DNA of 64,000 nt. It comes from Chitinispirillum sp. Its GTDB lineage: Bacteria; Fibrobacterota; Chitinivibrionia; Chitinivibrionales; Chitinispirillaceae. Position numbers and translations under genes: made by a program. Location: positions 1 through 64,000 of the forward strand of contig SKJJ01000017.1 of NCBI GenBank assembly GCA_007115975.1. The letters are read 5' to 3'. Shown one piece after another: positions 9,625-17,979 of the stretch (positions are counted from its first letter, which is position 1; the number at the start of each line of letters is the position of its first letter). Below the pieces are notes generated by a model that was not told the origin of the DNA, ran no database searches, and saw only the letters and a program-made list of their open reading frames with translations.

Positions 9625-9793
9625 CGTGCCGAGCTAAAAAGTGGCTTTAGTACCCCTTTTTTCGCCTTTACTCACTGTTTTTTCATTTTTTTTCTCATAA
9701 TGGGAAAAGGGTGGGAAAATAGCCGCCCGGCACAAACTTTGTACCTACTTTTGATTTGAAATCCCTCATCCACCTCAAAAAGGGAGCGCTCCA

Positions 9794-10678
9794 ATGCCCC
9801 ACCATACAAACAACCTTATCGGACTCAGGGTACTTGCCCTGGATACAATTGCCGGTACTGTCCGCGATATCTACTTCGATGACCAAAACTGGCTTGTACA
9901 CTATTTTCTGGTAGACATAAATGACCTGATCCAGGATAAACTCGTGCTTATACCTCCCCTCTCAGTGGGGGTGCCCGACGGGGATAAAGGAGTGCTGCCG
10001 GTCTCCATGACCAGCGCTAAAATCACCAATGCCCCAGCGATGCAAACCGATCTACCCATTTCAAAACAGTACGAAACAGCGCTGAGGCGCTACTATGAGT
10101 GGCCTCTCTACCGGGGTGAAGACGCCCTTGAGGAGACCGCCGATATAAAGAATGGCCAAAGCAATGCCGAGGGCACACAGCTGCCAGGAGATGAGGAGGA
10201 TGCAGAAGCCCAGGACAGTGATCCGGGTACTTCAGAGCAGCAAGATGAAGAGATGGCAGCCCAGGCCGCACTCTTTTCACTCCCAAGGGAACCCGATGAG
10301 CAGGAGATTATAGAAATGGAGTTCTCCGACCCCAATGCAGAACAGACCTTTAACCCCCGGCTCAGAAGTCTTGTGGATACCATTGGCTATACAATTGAAA
10401 GCAGTGACGGAGAATCAGGAGCAGTGGAGGATATGTTAATCGATGACTCAGAGTGGATTATCCGCTATCTTGTGGTAAATACAACCCTTTTGCCTGACCA
10501 TAAAAGAACTCTGCTGTCCCTTCACTGGATACATGATATAAGCTGGGCCATGTCAAGGATTTATGTCACCCTGAAACTCCGAGACATTCTAAACAGCCCG
10601 CCCTACACTCCCCTGCATGCTCATTTCAGAGAGTATGAAAAACAGCTCTTTGATTACTACGACCAACTGGAGTATTGA
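9794..10678 (+). CDS. Tandem PRC-barrel domain protein
   Basis: A 294-residue soluble protein with two PRC-barrel modules. The first spans about residues 7-80 (NLIGLRVLALDTIAGTVRDI then DDQNWLVHYFLV). The second spans about 190-265 (TIGYTIESSDGESGAVEDM then DDSEWIIRYLVV). They are joined by a very acidic linker at about 110-175. PRC barrels occur in photosynthetic reaction centre H subunits, RimM and many stress-linked proteins, where they bind RNA or protein partners. The ribosome site is a weak purine run (AAAAAGGGAG) upstream of the ATG. Neighbours are an RRM protein, small membrane proteins and a baeRF protein. The exact role is unknown. Confidence 0.85.
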   Translation: MPHHTNNLIGLRVLALDTIAGTVRDIYFDDQNWLVHYFLVDINDLIQDKLVLIPPLSVGVPDGDKGVLPVSMTSAKITNAPAMQTDLPISKQYETALRRYYEWPLYRGEDALEETADIKNGQSNAEGTQLPGDEEDAEAQDSDPGTSEQQDEEMAAQAALFSLPREPDEQEIIEMEFSDPNAEQTFNPRLRSLVDTIGYTIESSDGESGAVEDMLIDDSEWIIRYLVVNTTLLPDHKRTLLSLHWIHDISWAMSRIYVTLKLRDILNSPPYTPLHAHFREYEKQLFDYYDQLEY

Positions 10679-10689
10679 CTACGATCAAT

Positions 10690-10866
10690 TCAGCCTTTTG
10701 CCCGCCCCCTAAGCATAAGGGAGATGTACAGAAGCAGCACGACAGCTGCACCACTGACCAATAAGTGGGGAGAAGCAGAACGGGTTATTTTTTTTAGTTC
10801 CCCCAACTCCCCTTCCAGGCTCTGCTGCAGCTGCCCGATATACCTTTCAAGCTCATCAACCTGCAG
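10690..10866 (-). CDS. Small membrane-anchored protein, probable CTG start
   Basis: A 58-residue frame with an amphipathic helix (VDELERYIGQLQQSLEGELG) and then one membrane segment (LLVSGAAVVLLLYISLML) ending in a basic tail RGRAKG. This layout resembles small YqjK/DUF3618-type inner-membrane proteins. The frame has no ATG, GTG or TTG before the helix. A strong AGGAGGT lies six bases before an in-frame CTG at 10866, which I take as the start. Alternatively, an ATG in another frame at 10894 overlaps the upstream stop and could enter this frame after a frameshift. It is downstream of the holin-like gene on the same strand. Confidence 0.55.
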   Translation of the reverse strand: MQVDELERYIGQLQQSLEGELGELKKITRSASPHLLVSGAAVVLLLYISLMLRGRAKG

Positions 10867-10890
10867 AACTATACCTCCTGCGGTTTTCGT

Positions 10891-11207
10891 TCATGCACGT
10901 TTTCCACGGGTGGTGAACTCCTGATGAACAGTTGCCCTTGTTCTCTTTAGTGGTGACTGTACCTGTTTTTGCCAGGAGGCGATGTCAACTGCAACGGTTA
11001 CCGTTAAGGCAAACAGAAAAACCAACAGCCCTGACCCCCATAAGGAAATAACGGTCTCAAGTGCCAAAATGACGTTACCAGCAACATTGAAAGCGTTACG
11101 ATTGCCAGTACAGCAGTAATCAGCAGTCCGGTTACAGCATTGAGCTCTCTTTTAATGTCCAGTTTTATTTCAGTTCCAACCAAATCCAGCTCTTTTCTCA
11201 CAAGCAA
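10891..11207 (-). pseudogene. Frameshifted phage-holin-family/YqjE-like membrane protein
   Basis: Two minus-strand frames together spell one small two-helix membrane protein. The first is a charged helix (VRKELDLVGTEIKLDIKREL) and a hydrophobic segment ending in SMLLVT. The frame then changes near 11065-11075 to VILALETVISLWGSGLLV and a second membrane segment, ending TTRGKRA before a TGA at 10891-10893. The span is 317 bases, one short of a multiple of three, so a single missing base explains the break. The start is probably a TTG at 11207 with GGAG eight bases upstream. Either a recent pseudogene or a sequencing error. The family guess rests on topology and the conserved charged helix. Confidence 0.55.
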
Positions 11208-11380
11208 GAACAGATCTCCCCTGCCCCCTTTTCCCCCTTTAGTTCCCCATTCGTTATCACCTCCGATGGTTTCATAATTAAAGGGGCAAACAAAATGCTG
11301 TCAGAAGGACCAACCAGTACTGGCATTTTTCTTGCGAAAGAAGCATAGTTGAGGTTTAAACCCAAAGAAGGAGGAGCGCT

Positions 11381-12544
11381 GTGGATACCTTTACCACCAA
11401 ACATTTAGAAACACTCTGTTCAGTTGGTCGCACCAGCTGTGTTTCCATATACATGCCTACATTCAAAGCCGGAATGGAGCTGCAGCAAAACCCCCTCAGA
11501 TTTAAGAACCTTATATCTGAGGCGCACAATAAACTGATAGATTTTGGCATGCGTCCCACCAAAGCCAACCAACTGTTGCAAGAAGCAAAACAGATTCTTG
11601 AAAACGGCACTTTCTGGCAGCATTTAAGTGATGGTCTTGCTTTTTTTGTCTCTCCACAGATGAGTCAGCTGTTTCGTCTCCCGGAACATTTCGATGAGTT
11701 AACCCATGTGGGAGAAAAATTCCATGTAAAACCGCTGATCTCCATGCTTACCGGTGACACCACCTTCTACCTTCTGGTACTGGATCTAAAGGGGGTTCGA
11801 CTATACAAAGGGAGTCGTCACTTCATAAACAGAATACACTCGGACATTTTACCCAAAGGTATGAATGAAACACTGGGATTTGATACCGAGGAGAAAAATG
11901 TCCAGTTCTCCCGGAGCAGGCCCGATACCGGTGCCGGAAGCCCTCCCACAGTCTTTGGCTACGGCAGACAAACCGATAAAGAGAAAGTCAACACACTCAA
12001 CTATTATCACCGGGTAAACGATGCGGTTGCAACAATACTAAACAGAAGCACATCACCTCTTATCACCATGGGTGAAGAGTACCAGAATGCCCTCTATACC
12101 CATGCCAATACCTATCCACAGCTATTGCAAAAGTCCATATCCAAAAACGCCGAACACTTACCTGAAAGCCAACTGCACACTCTGGCCTGGCAAGTGGCAA
12201 TGCCCCATTTTCAGGGAACAGAAAACAGGCTCTTTCACCACTTCAAACAACTCAGAAACGAAAACAGTCCAATGGCTGTCGAAGACCTCATCACCATTAT
12301 AACAGGTGCACTCCAGGGAAGAGTTGAGACACTTTTTCTCCTCAATGGACAAACACACCTGTGGGGGAAACTAAAAAACACCCCGGCACCTGAAATTGAG
12401 CTTCACGAAAACCAGCTTCCCGGAGATGAAGACCTTCTTGAAGCTGCTGCTCTTAACACCATATTTAAGGGTGGCATTGTTTTTATGATTAAACCCGAAC
12501 AGGTCATTGCGCCTTCACCGGTGGCTGCCATACTACGATTTTAA
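11381..12544 (+). CDS. Bacterial archaeo-eukaryotic release factor (baeRF) family protein
   Basis: A 387-residue protein that looks like the baeRF group, distant bacterial relatives of eRF1/aRF1 proposed to act in ribosome rescue or translation stress. Supporting segments are CVSIYMPTFKAG at about 20-31, the strand pair FYLLVLDLKGVRLYKG at about 128-143, and PLITMGEEYQNALY near 227-240. These match the N-domain plus eRF1-domain-2-like layout. No GGQ motif is seen. The start is GTG at 11381 with AAGGAGGAG five bases before it. It lies beyond the small membrane genes and the PRC-barrel gene, which supports a stress role. Peptide release has not been shown for this group as far as I know. Confidence 0.65.
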   Translation: MDTFTTKHLETLCSVGRTSCVSIYMPTFKAGMELQQNPLRFKNLISEAHNKLIDFGMRPTKANQLLQEAKQILENGTFWQHLSDGLAFFVSPQMSQLFRLPEHFDELTHVGEKFHVKPLISMLTGDTTFYLLVLDLKGVRLYKGSRHFINRIHSDILPKGMNETLGFDTEEKNVQFSRSRPDTGAGSPPTVFGYGRQTDKEKVNTLNYYHRVNDAVATILNRSTSPLITMGEEYQNALYTHANTYPQLLQKSISKNAEHLPESQLHTLAWQVAMPHFQGTENRLFHHFKQLRNENSPMAVEDLITIITGALQGRVETLFLLNGQTHLWGKLKNTPAPEIELHENQLPGDEDLLEAAALNTIFKGGIVFMIKPEQVIAPSPVAAILRF

Positions 12545-12778
12545 CCTCATTTGCTCAACCATAAGAGCGGTTTTTAACGGTGTTGGCACGATAGCGAAAC
12601 GTTTAACGAATCGGGATTTTAAAACGGTAAAGAACACTGAGATGACCAAAGAGATAGACAGTGTCTGTTTTAGCACCTTTGATCATGTCGTATATAAGCC
12701 CAAACATTTAGTCTAAAACTGGTACACAATAAACCCTCCGGCTACATACACTATTTTTGTTGCCGCCTCGCCTTGGTG

Positions 12779-12807
12779 TTGAGACTAACCTGAAGAAATA
12801 CTATTTT
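12779..12807 (+). promoter_or_regulatory. Sigma-70-type promoter for the DUF493 gene
   Basis: TTGAGA (12779-12784), a 17-base spacer and TATTTT (12802-12807) lie about 25 bases before the DUF493 ATG. Expected start of transcription is near 12814. Confidence 0.45.
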
Positions 12808-12832
12808 ATCTGTTTAACAGAGGAAAGAAAAA

Positions 12833-13090
12833 ATGACAGTTGAAAAACAGCCAGAGATAAAATACCCTACCCAGTGGTCGTATACGATTATCGGAAACAA
12901 CTCAGAACTCATGCACAAAGCTGTGGAGTCGATTATTCAGCCTGCAACCTACTCCATCGATAAATCCCATGTCAGCAGCAGTGCCAAATATACCAGTCTT
13001 AAAATATCACTTATAGTGTTCAGTCATCAAGAGCGACAGCAATACTTCAATGAGCTGGGTTCTCATAAGGACATAAAGATTGTTCTGTGA
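12833..13090 (+). CDS. DUF493 (YbeD-like) protein
   Basis: An 85-residue single-domain protein matching the YbeD/DUF493 fold. It has a beta strand at WSYTIIGNN, a helix with AVESII, and strands YTSLKISLIVFSHQE with the final helix and strand YFNELGSHKDIKIVL. The fold is ferredoxin-like and similar to regulatory ACT-like domains. In enterobacteria YbeD lies next to lipoylation genes, but here there are no such neighbours. The ribosome site AGAGGAAAG precedes the ATG. Function is not established. Confidence 0.85.
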   Translation: MTVEKQPEIKYPTQWSYTIIGNNSELMHKAVESIIQPATYSIDKSHVSSSAKYTSLKISLIVFSHQERQQYFNELGSHKDIKIVL

Positions 13091-13117
13091 GTATTTGTAT
13101 TTTTGTTGCCATCTGGA

Positions 13118-14437
13118 TCAAGTGGTAACAGGAAAAACGTCTTGTTCTGATTGAATTTTAGCAGTTCGTTCCCGTTCCATTTCAGCAAATACAAGCAAAA
13201 GCCCACCAGCCGCAAACAGTACCAGAACTGAAGACATCCCCATGCGGGAAGCCATATTTGAGCTTACACCTGCTTTTCTCATAATCACTCCAACACCCCC
13301 TACAAGCACGGGGCCCAGTACTGCAAAACGGCCAACAATGTTATAGAATCCAAAATACTCCGATGCTTTTTCCGGTGGGATTAATTTTCCAAAATAGGAC
13401 CTGCTTAACGCCTGAATTCCTCCCTGAGCGAGGCCGGTAAGACAGGCCAAAATCACAAAATGGATATCGGTTCGCAGAAAAATGGTCCCAAAACCAGTAA
13501 CAGCAATGTAGATAACAATCCCGAAAAGTATCATTTTCTGCGCCCCGAAACGAAAGGCCAATTGCCCGAAAACAAGAGCAGAAGGGAATGCAACAAACTG
13601 AACCAGAAGAAGGGCCAGCATAAGGGTTGAAGCGGAAAAACCGATTGAAACACCGAAATCAATAGCCATTCTGATAAAAGTGTTAAGACCATCGATATAA
13701 AGCCAGTATGCACATATAAAGAGCAATAACACCCTGTTAGTCCGTATGTCAAAAGCCGTTTTTTTGAGACTTTTAACGGTGTGTGATGCAAGGGAGGAAA
13801 ACGGGGGCCTTGCTGAATACACCTTCTCTTTAACATAGAGAAATATGGGGATGGAGAAGATCAGCCACCAGGCAGCGACAGTAAGAAAGGAAACCTTTAC
13901 AGCGGATATTTCGTTTTCGAGCCCGAAAAACTGCGGCCGTATGGTCATCAATACATTAACCGCAAACAGCAAACCGCACCCAAGGTACCCACACGCAAAA
14001 CCCATTGACGATACATAGTCGATAGTACTCCTGTCGGTAACATCGAGTAACAGTGAGTTATAAAACAGATCAGAGCAGGAAAAGCCAATGTTGCCCAGAA
14101 TAAAAATGGAAAGCGCTGCCAACCAGTTCCCCTGAGAAACAAAGTAGAGTGCTGTTGTAGAGGCAGTACCAACTACCATAAAAAGAAAAAGAAAACGTTT
14201 CTTTCCCCCACCGGCATCAGCAACAGCCCCCATAAAGAGGGAGAAAAAGGCGATTAAAAGCCCGGCGATGGTACTTCCAACCCCCAGTCTCAAAGTGCTT
14301 GTCGTTGGCTCAACATCAGAGCACCAGTAGTTGTTGAAAAAAACAGGAAAAAAACCGGCAAGCACCGTAACAGCAAAAGCGGAATTAGCCCAGTCATAAA
14401 GGCACCATGAATATATCGCCTTTTTTTGGCTATTCAC
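13118..14437 (-). CDS. MFS transporter of the UMF1/Atg22-like family
   Basis: A 439-residue, about 12-helix permease. The N-terminal YSWCLYDWANSAFAVTVLA is the signature of the UMF1 (vacuole effluxer Atg22-like) family. LAQGGIQALSRSYFGKLIPP near 337-356 is the second conserved block. Yeast Atg22 exports amino acids from the vacuole; bacterial substrates are unknown. It starts with GTG inside a GTGA overlap with the stop of the secreted amidotransferase-like gene upstream. The two are therefore translationally coupled, which suggests a shared substrate such as an amide or amino acid (inference). Confidence 0.88.
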   Translation of the reverse strand: MNSQKKAIYSWCLYDWANSAFAVTVLAGFFPVFFNNYWCSDVEPTTSTLRLGVGSTIAGLLIAFFSLFMGAVADAGGGKKRFLFLFMVVGTASTTALYFVSQGNWLAALSIFILGNIGFSCSDLFYNSLLLDVTDRSTIDYVSSMGFACGYLGCGLLFAVNVLMTIRPQFFGLENEISAVKVSFLTVAAWWLIFSIPIFLYVKEKVYSARPPFSSLASHTVKSLKKTAFDIRTNRVLLLFICAYWLYIDGLNTFIRMAIDFGVSIGFSASTLMLALLLVQFVAFPSALVFGQLAFRFGAQKMILFGIVIYIAVTGFGTIFLRTDIHFVILACLTGLAQGGIQALSRSYFGKLIPPEKASEYFGFYNIVGRFAVLGPVLVGGVGVIMRKAGVSSNMASRMGMSSVLVLFAAGGLLLVFAEMERERTAKIQSEQDVFPVTT

Positions 14438-15696
14438 GTTTTGCGTTCCTTTTTTTCAGCAGCAGGAAAGAGTACATTGTTAAGAATGAGCCTGTAGCCG
14501 GGAGAGTTTTTGTGGAGCTCAAGTTTGGTTGGTTTATCGCCAACAGCATGGGCGTAATCCTCAGGATCGTGCCCACCCAGATAGGCAAATTGCCCATTTC
14601 CAACCACGCCATGGATGTAATTTACCATTTTGGTCCCCGGAACCTCACCCAAAATTACGACATCGTTCTTAATCACATCCCTGTTAAAAGTGGTAAGAAG
14701 GCCAAAATATCCCTTTATAGTTGAGCTGTGGTTCTGAACCAGCATAGTGGGAACGGGATCCAGTTTTGCGCTGAAATCAAAAAGGTGAAAATCCTCTGCT
14801 TCTTTTCGCAGTGGAGTGTTCACCTGATTTACATCGATGTTACCAAATGAGGTAGTATAGGGATCGGTAGTAATCTCAAAGTTTTCAAAAGCCATGCAGT
14901 TATCAAAGTGTAGTTTTTCGCGGTAATGGGGATCTATCCCGTCCCCGTCGTACACCTCTGCAACGATATCGGTACCAAGAGCGGCAAGAGCAATTTCAAG
15001 AGTATTAGTTGCACTACACATTGCAAAAAGAAAGCCCCCCGCTTCTACAAATTGCCTGATCTTCAGGGCTACAGTTTTTTTTAGGTCACTTACCTTTTTA
15101 AAGCCCAGTTCAGTTGCGAGCGTTTCAAGCTCCAATCTCTGTCTCTGGTACCAGGGAGCATTGCTGAAACTTCGGTGGAACTTACTGTACTGTCCGGTGA
15201 AGTCTTCGTGATGAAGATGGAGCCAGTCATAGTTGTCAAGTTTTCCGGTCAAAACCTTTTTGTCATAAACCTCCTGGTATGGTATCTCTGCATAGGTAAG
15301 GGCCAGTGTCACAGCATCATCCCAGGGCAGCATTCCCGGTGGAGTATACACGGCAATCTCAGGGGCTGTTTCAAGGACAACTTTTTCCATGTTGTTCTCA
15401 GCAATGATGTGCTGAATGGCGTTCCACTTTTCTTGAGAAACAGTGGTAAAATCTACTCCTGCAACATGTAGATCAATACTAAAACGCTCTCCCCCGGGTA
15501 CATAAAAGGAACCATCCCTGTAATTGAGAAGCCAATACACTCTCTGTCCGGCACTGAGCATTTTGTAAACAATACCGTATGCCTTAAGGTGATCGCTCTG
15601 CACCTTATCCATTGGAATTAACATCCCGGCATCCGCCTGTACTAACAGTAAACCTGTAAAAAGAAGCAGCGCGGTTCTAAAGAGTGTCGCTTTCAT
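14434..15696 (-). CDS. Secreted protein of the group commonly labelled 'asparagine synthetase B', class-I-amidotransferase-like
   Basis: A 420-residue protein with a clear N-terminal signal peptide (TLFRTALLLFTGLLLVQADAG), so it is exported. The body has MLIPMDKVQSDHLKAYGI and YWLLNYRDGSF, which I recall as typical of a Bacteroidetes family often annotated as asparagine synthetase B. No N-terminal Cys2 nucleophile or PP-loop typical of true AsnB is visible. A segment FVEAGGFLFAMCSATNTLEIAL resembles the nucleophile elbow of class I glutamine amidotransferase folds, with a Cys in place. Its periplasmic location argues against asparagine synthesis. It is coupled by overlap to a UMF1-type transporter. 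Confidence 0.6.
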   Translation of the reverse strand: MKATLFRTALLLFTGLLLVQADAGMLIPMDKVQSDHLKAYGIVYKMLSAGQRVYWLLNYRDGSFYVPGGERFSIDLHVAGVDFTTVSQEKWNAIQHIIAENNMEKVVLETAPEIAVYTPPGMLPWDDAVTLALTYAEIPYQEVYDKKVLTGKLDNYDWLHLHHEDFTGQYSKFHRSFSNAPWYQRQRLELETLATELGFKKVSDLKKTVALKIRQFVEAGGFLFAMCSATNTLEIALAALGTDIVAEVYDGDGIDPHYREKLHFDNCMAFENFEITTDPYTTSFGNIDVNQVNTPLRKEAEDFHLFDFSAKLDPVPTMLVQNHSSTIKGYFGLLTTFNRDVIKNDVVILGEVPGTKMVNYIHGVVGNGQFAYLGGHDPEDYAHAVGDKPTKLELHKNSPGYRLILNNVLFPAAEKKERKT

Positions 15697-15850
15697 TAAA
15701 CCTCTCGTTAAGGAAGAGTGCTGAGAGATGACCCGAGGAGTACTAACAAAACACCGCTACGCTATTTAGTAGCGGCTAAGAACAGACAAGGTGACAATCC
15801 GCTATCCCTGCAGATACAAAGGTAGATCTGACACCCATTTTCCACAAACG

Positions 15851-15875
15851 GATACCCGATAAAAAATCGGGTATC
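15851..15875 (-). terminator. Perfect hairpin downstream of aspS
   Basis: GATACCCGAT, a five-base A/T loop and ATCGGGTATC form a perfect 10-bp stem about 33 bases after the aspS stop. There is no T-run after the stem, so it may be a weak terminator or a 3'-end stabiliser. Confidence 0.5.
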
Positions 15876-15907
15876 ACGGAAACAATGTTGTTCTGAACAG
15901 CTACTGT

Positions 15908-17755
15908 TTAGCTTACCGGGATCGATTTAATATGCAACTCTCTGAGCTGCTTTTCTGTAACTGCTCCCGGGGCATTCATCATAAGATCCTGAGCCTTTTG
16001 ATTCATCGGAAATGCCACCACTTCCCGTATATTCGGTTCATTGGTAAGGAGCATAATAATTCTGTCTATGCCCGGGGCTATACCTCCGTGCGGAGGAGCG
16101 CCATAGCGGAAAGCCTTGATGAGTGCACCGAAACGCTCATCAACTTCCTCTTTGGGATACCCGGCGATTTCAAACGCTTTGTACATGATTTCGGGCCGGT
16201 GGTTGCGGATAGCACCACTGGAGAGCTCTACACCATTACAGACAATATCATACTGGTATGCATTAATTTCCAAAGGGTCTTTGTTATCAAGAGCATCCAT
16301 TCCTCCCTGAGGCATAGAGAATGGATTATGAGAGAAATCTATTTTTTTAAGATCCTGATTGTACTCATACATGGGATAATCTGTTATCCAGCAGAACCGG
16401 TACACATCTTTTTCGATTATCTCCAGCACCTCACCAAGGTGAACCCGTATTTCTCCTGCAATTTTACTGGCGACCTGTTCGGTGTTCGAGACAAAAAAGA
16501 CCACATCTCCATCGGTTATCCCAAAACGATCTGCCAGCTGTTCCAGTGTATCTGCCTGGAGGAATTTTGCAACAGGACCCTTAACAGCAGAGTCGCTCCA
16601 AACCAGATATGCCAGCCCCTGTGAACCTTTGGATTGAGCGAATTCAACCATCCGATCAAAAAAGGCTCTGGATTTCGAGGCAATGTTCTTTACCGGGATA
16701 GCACGAACCACTCCCCCTTCTTTGACAGTGTTGGAGAAGATTTTAAACCCGCTGTTGAGAAACAGTTCAGAAACATCATGGATCTCAAGGGGGATCCGAA
16801 GATCCGGCTTGTCTGTTCCATACTTAAGCATGGACTCTCTGTAGGGGATCCTCTCAAAAGGCAGCTGGTCGGTTTTCCAGTCAGAAAAGGTGGTAAAGAC
16901 ATTGTGAAGCAGTTTTTCAACGGGTGCAAAGATATCTTCCTGGGTAACAAAAGACATCTCAATATCCAACTGATAGAACTCACCAGGAGAGCGGTCAGCC
17001 CTGGCATCCTCATCCCTGAAACAGGGAGCTATTTGAAAGTAGCGGTCGAATCCTGCAACCATAAGAAGTTGCTTGAACTGCTGAGGAGCCTGAGGCAGTG
17101 CATAAAAGTGCCCGGGATGAACTCTTGAGGGAACAAGGTAGTCCCGTGCTCCTTCAGGGGAAGAGCTTGTAAGGATCGGTGTCTGAAACTCATCAAAGCC
17201 CATATCGCTCATCATTTTTCGTATGTGAGAGATCACTTTTGACCTCAGGACGATGTTGTTATGTGGTTTTTTACGCCTCAGATCAAGAAAACGGTACTCA
17301 AGGCGCATCTCTTCAGGAATAGGATCTTCGGGAAAAACAGCAAAGGGTGTCTGAGCACTTTCACTGAGTACAGTGAAACTATCTGCCACCAGTTCCACCT
17401 CACCGGTAGGCAGTTTATTGTTTATATTTTCATCCGACCGTTTGGCCAGCAGTCCATCAAAACAGATCACCGTTTCCTTTGTTAAATGAGCGATCTTTTT
17501 GAGAAAGGCTCTGTCGGGATAAATCACCACCTGCGTCAGCCCGTAATGATCGCGAAGATCGATAAAAAGGACCCCGCCGTGATCACGTTTATTGTGAATC
17601 CAGCCACTTAGGCGTACAAACTGACCGATATTGTCCGCACGCAATTGTCCGCAATTATGTGTTCTGAATTCATGGACAGAGTTCATTTCTTCATGAGCGC
17701 TGTTTTTTGATACTGTATCAGCATCTCTGCTATTTTGGTCAGTTAGTAAAGACAT
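15908..17755 (-). CDS. aspS: Aspartyl-tRNA synthetase, bacterial type
   Basis: Charges tRNA-Asp with aspartate (or both tRNA-Asp and tRNA-Asn if non-discriminating). Domains in order: an OB-fold anticodon-binding domain ([23 protein letters not shown]), motif 1 and 2 of class II synthetases ([43 protein letters not shown]), a GAD insertion, and motif 3 ([18 protein letters not shown]). At 615 residues it is slightly longer than usual (about 590). The first 23 residues may not be translated if the ATG at 17686 is used; the ATG at 17755 has an AGAGG just upstream. Whether it is discriminating cannot be settled here. Confidence 0.96.
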   Translation of the reverse strand: MSLLTDQNSRDADTVSKNSAHEEMNSVHEFRTHNCGQLRADNIGQFVRLSGWIHNKRDHGGVLFIDLRDHYGLTQVVIYPDRAFLKKIAHLTKETVICFDGLLAKRSDENINNKLPTGEVELVADSFTVLSESAQTPFAVFPEDPIPEEMRLEYRFLDLRRKKPHNNIVLRSKVISHIRKMMSDMGFDEFQTPILTSSSPEGARDYLVPSRVHPGHFYALPQAPQQFKQLLMVAGFDRYFQIAPCFRDEDARADRSPGEFYQLDIEMSFVTQEDIFAPVEKLLHNVFTTFSDWKTDQLPFERIPYRESMLKYGTDKPDLRIPLEIHDVSELFLNSGFKIFSNTVKEGGVVRAIPVKNIASKSRAFFDRMVEFAQSKGSQGLAYLVWSDSAVKGPVAKFLQADTLEQLADRFGITDGDVVFFVSNTEQVASKIAGEIRVHLGEVLEIIEKDVYRFCWITDYPMYEYNQDLKKIDFSHNPFSMPQGGMDALDNKDPLEINAYQYDIVCNGVELSSGAIRNHRPEIMYKAFEIAGYPKEEVDERFGALIKAFRYGAPPHGGIAPGIDRIIMLLTNEPNIREVVAFPMNQKAQDLMMNAPGAVTEKQLRELHIKSIPVS

Positions 17756-17908
17756 CCTCTTGCAAATCTCCCGGATTTAAGTTGCGATTAAAAAAAGTAT
17801 ACAGATCAATACACTATATATCAGAGTGTAAAATACATTCAGGACTGTTTTTAAGCATATCAATTACGAGATTTTGCTATTTCATCGCTGCCCCCCAAAA
17901 ATGTACTC

Positions 17909-17937
17909 TTGCCAAAAGTGTATCACAATGCTATAAT
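17909..17937 (+). promoter_or_regulatory. Strong sigma-70-type promoter for the PAS-GGDEF-EAL gene
   Basis: TTGCCA (17909-17914), exactly 17 bases, then a perfect TATAAT (17932-17937). Transcription should start near 17944, leaving a leader of about 40 bases before the gene. Confidence 0.6.
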
Positions 17938-17979
17938 CAATACTGCACGACCTTATAACTGTTTTCGAACTGGATACCG

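Noticed and set aside
9720-9745. A GGCAC-like sigma-54 element before the PRC-barrel gene
   Set aside because: The -12 part has GT instead of GC at the required spacing.
9535-9793. A possible c-di-GMP (GEMM) or other riboswitch in the RRM/PRC-barrel gap
   Set aside because: No conserved core or tandem hairpin arrangement could be matched.
15932-16624. A 230-codon plus-strand frame antisense to aspS
   Set aside because: It lies wholly inside the conserved AspRS gene, has no ribosome site and no protein-like domain pattern.
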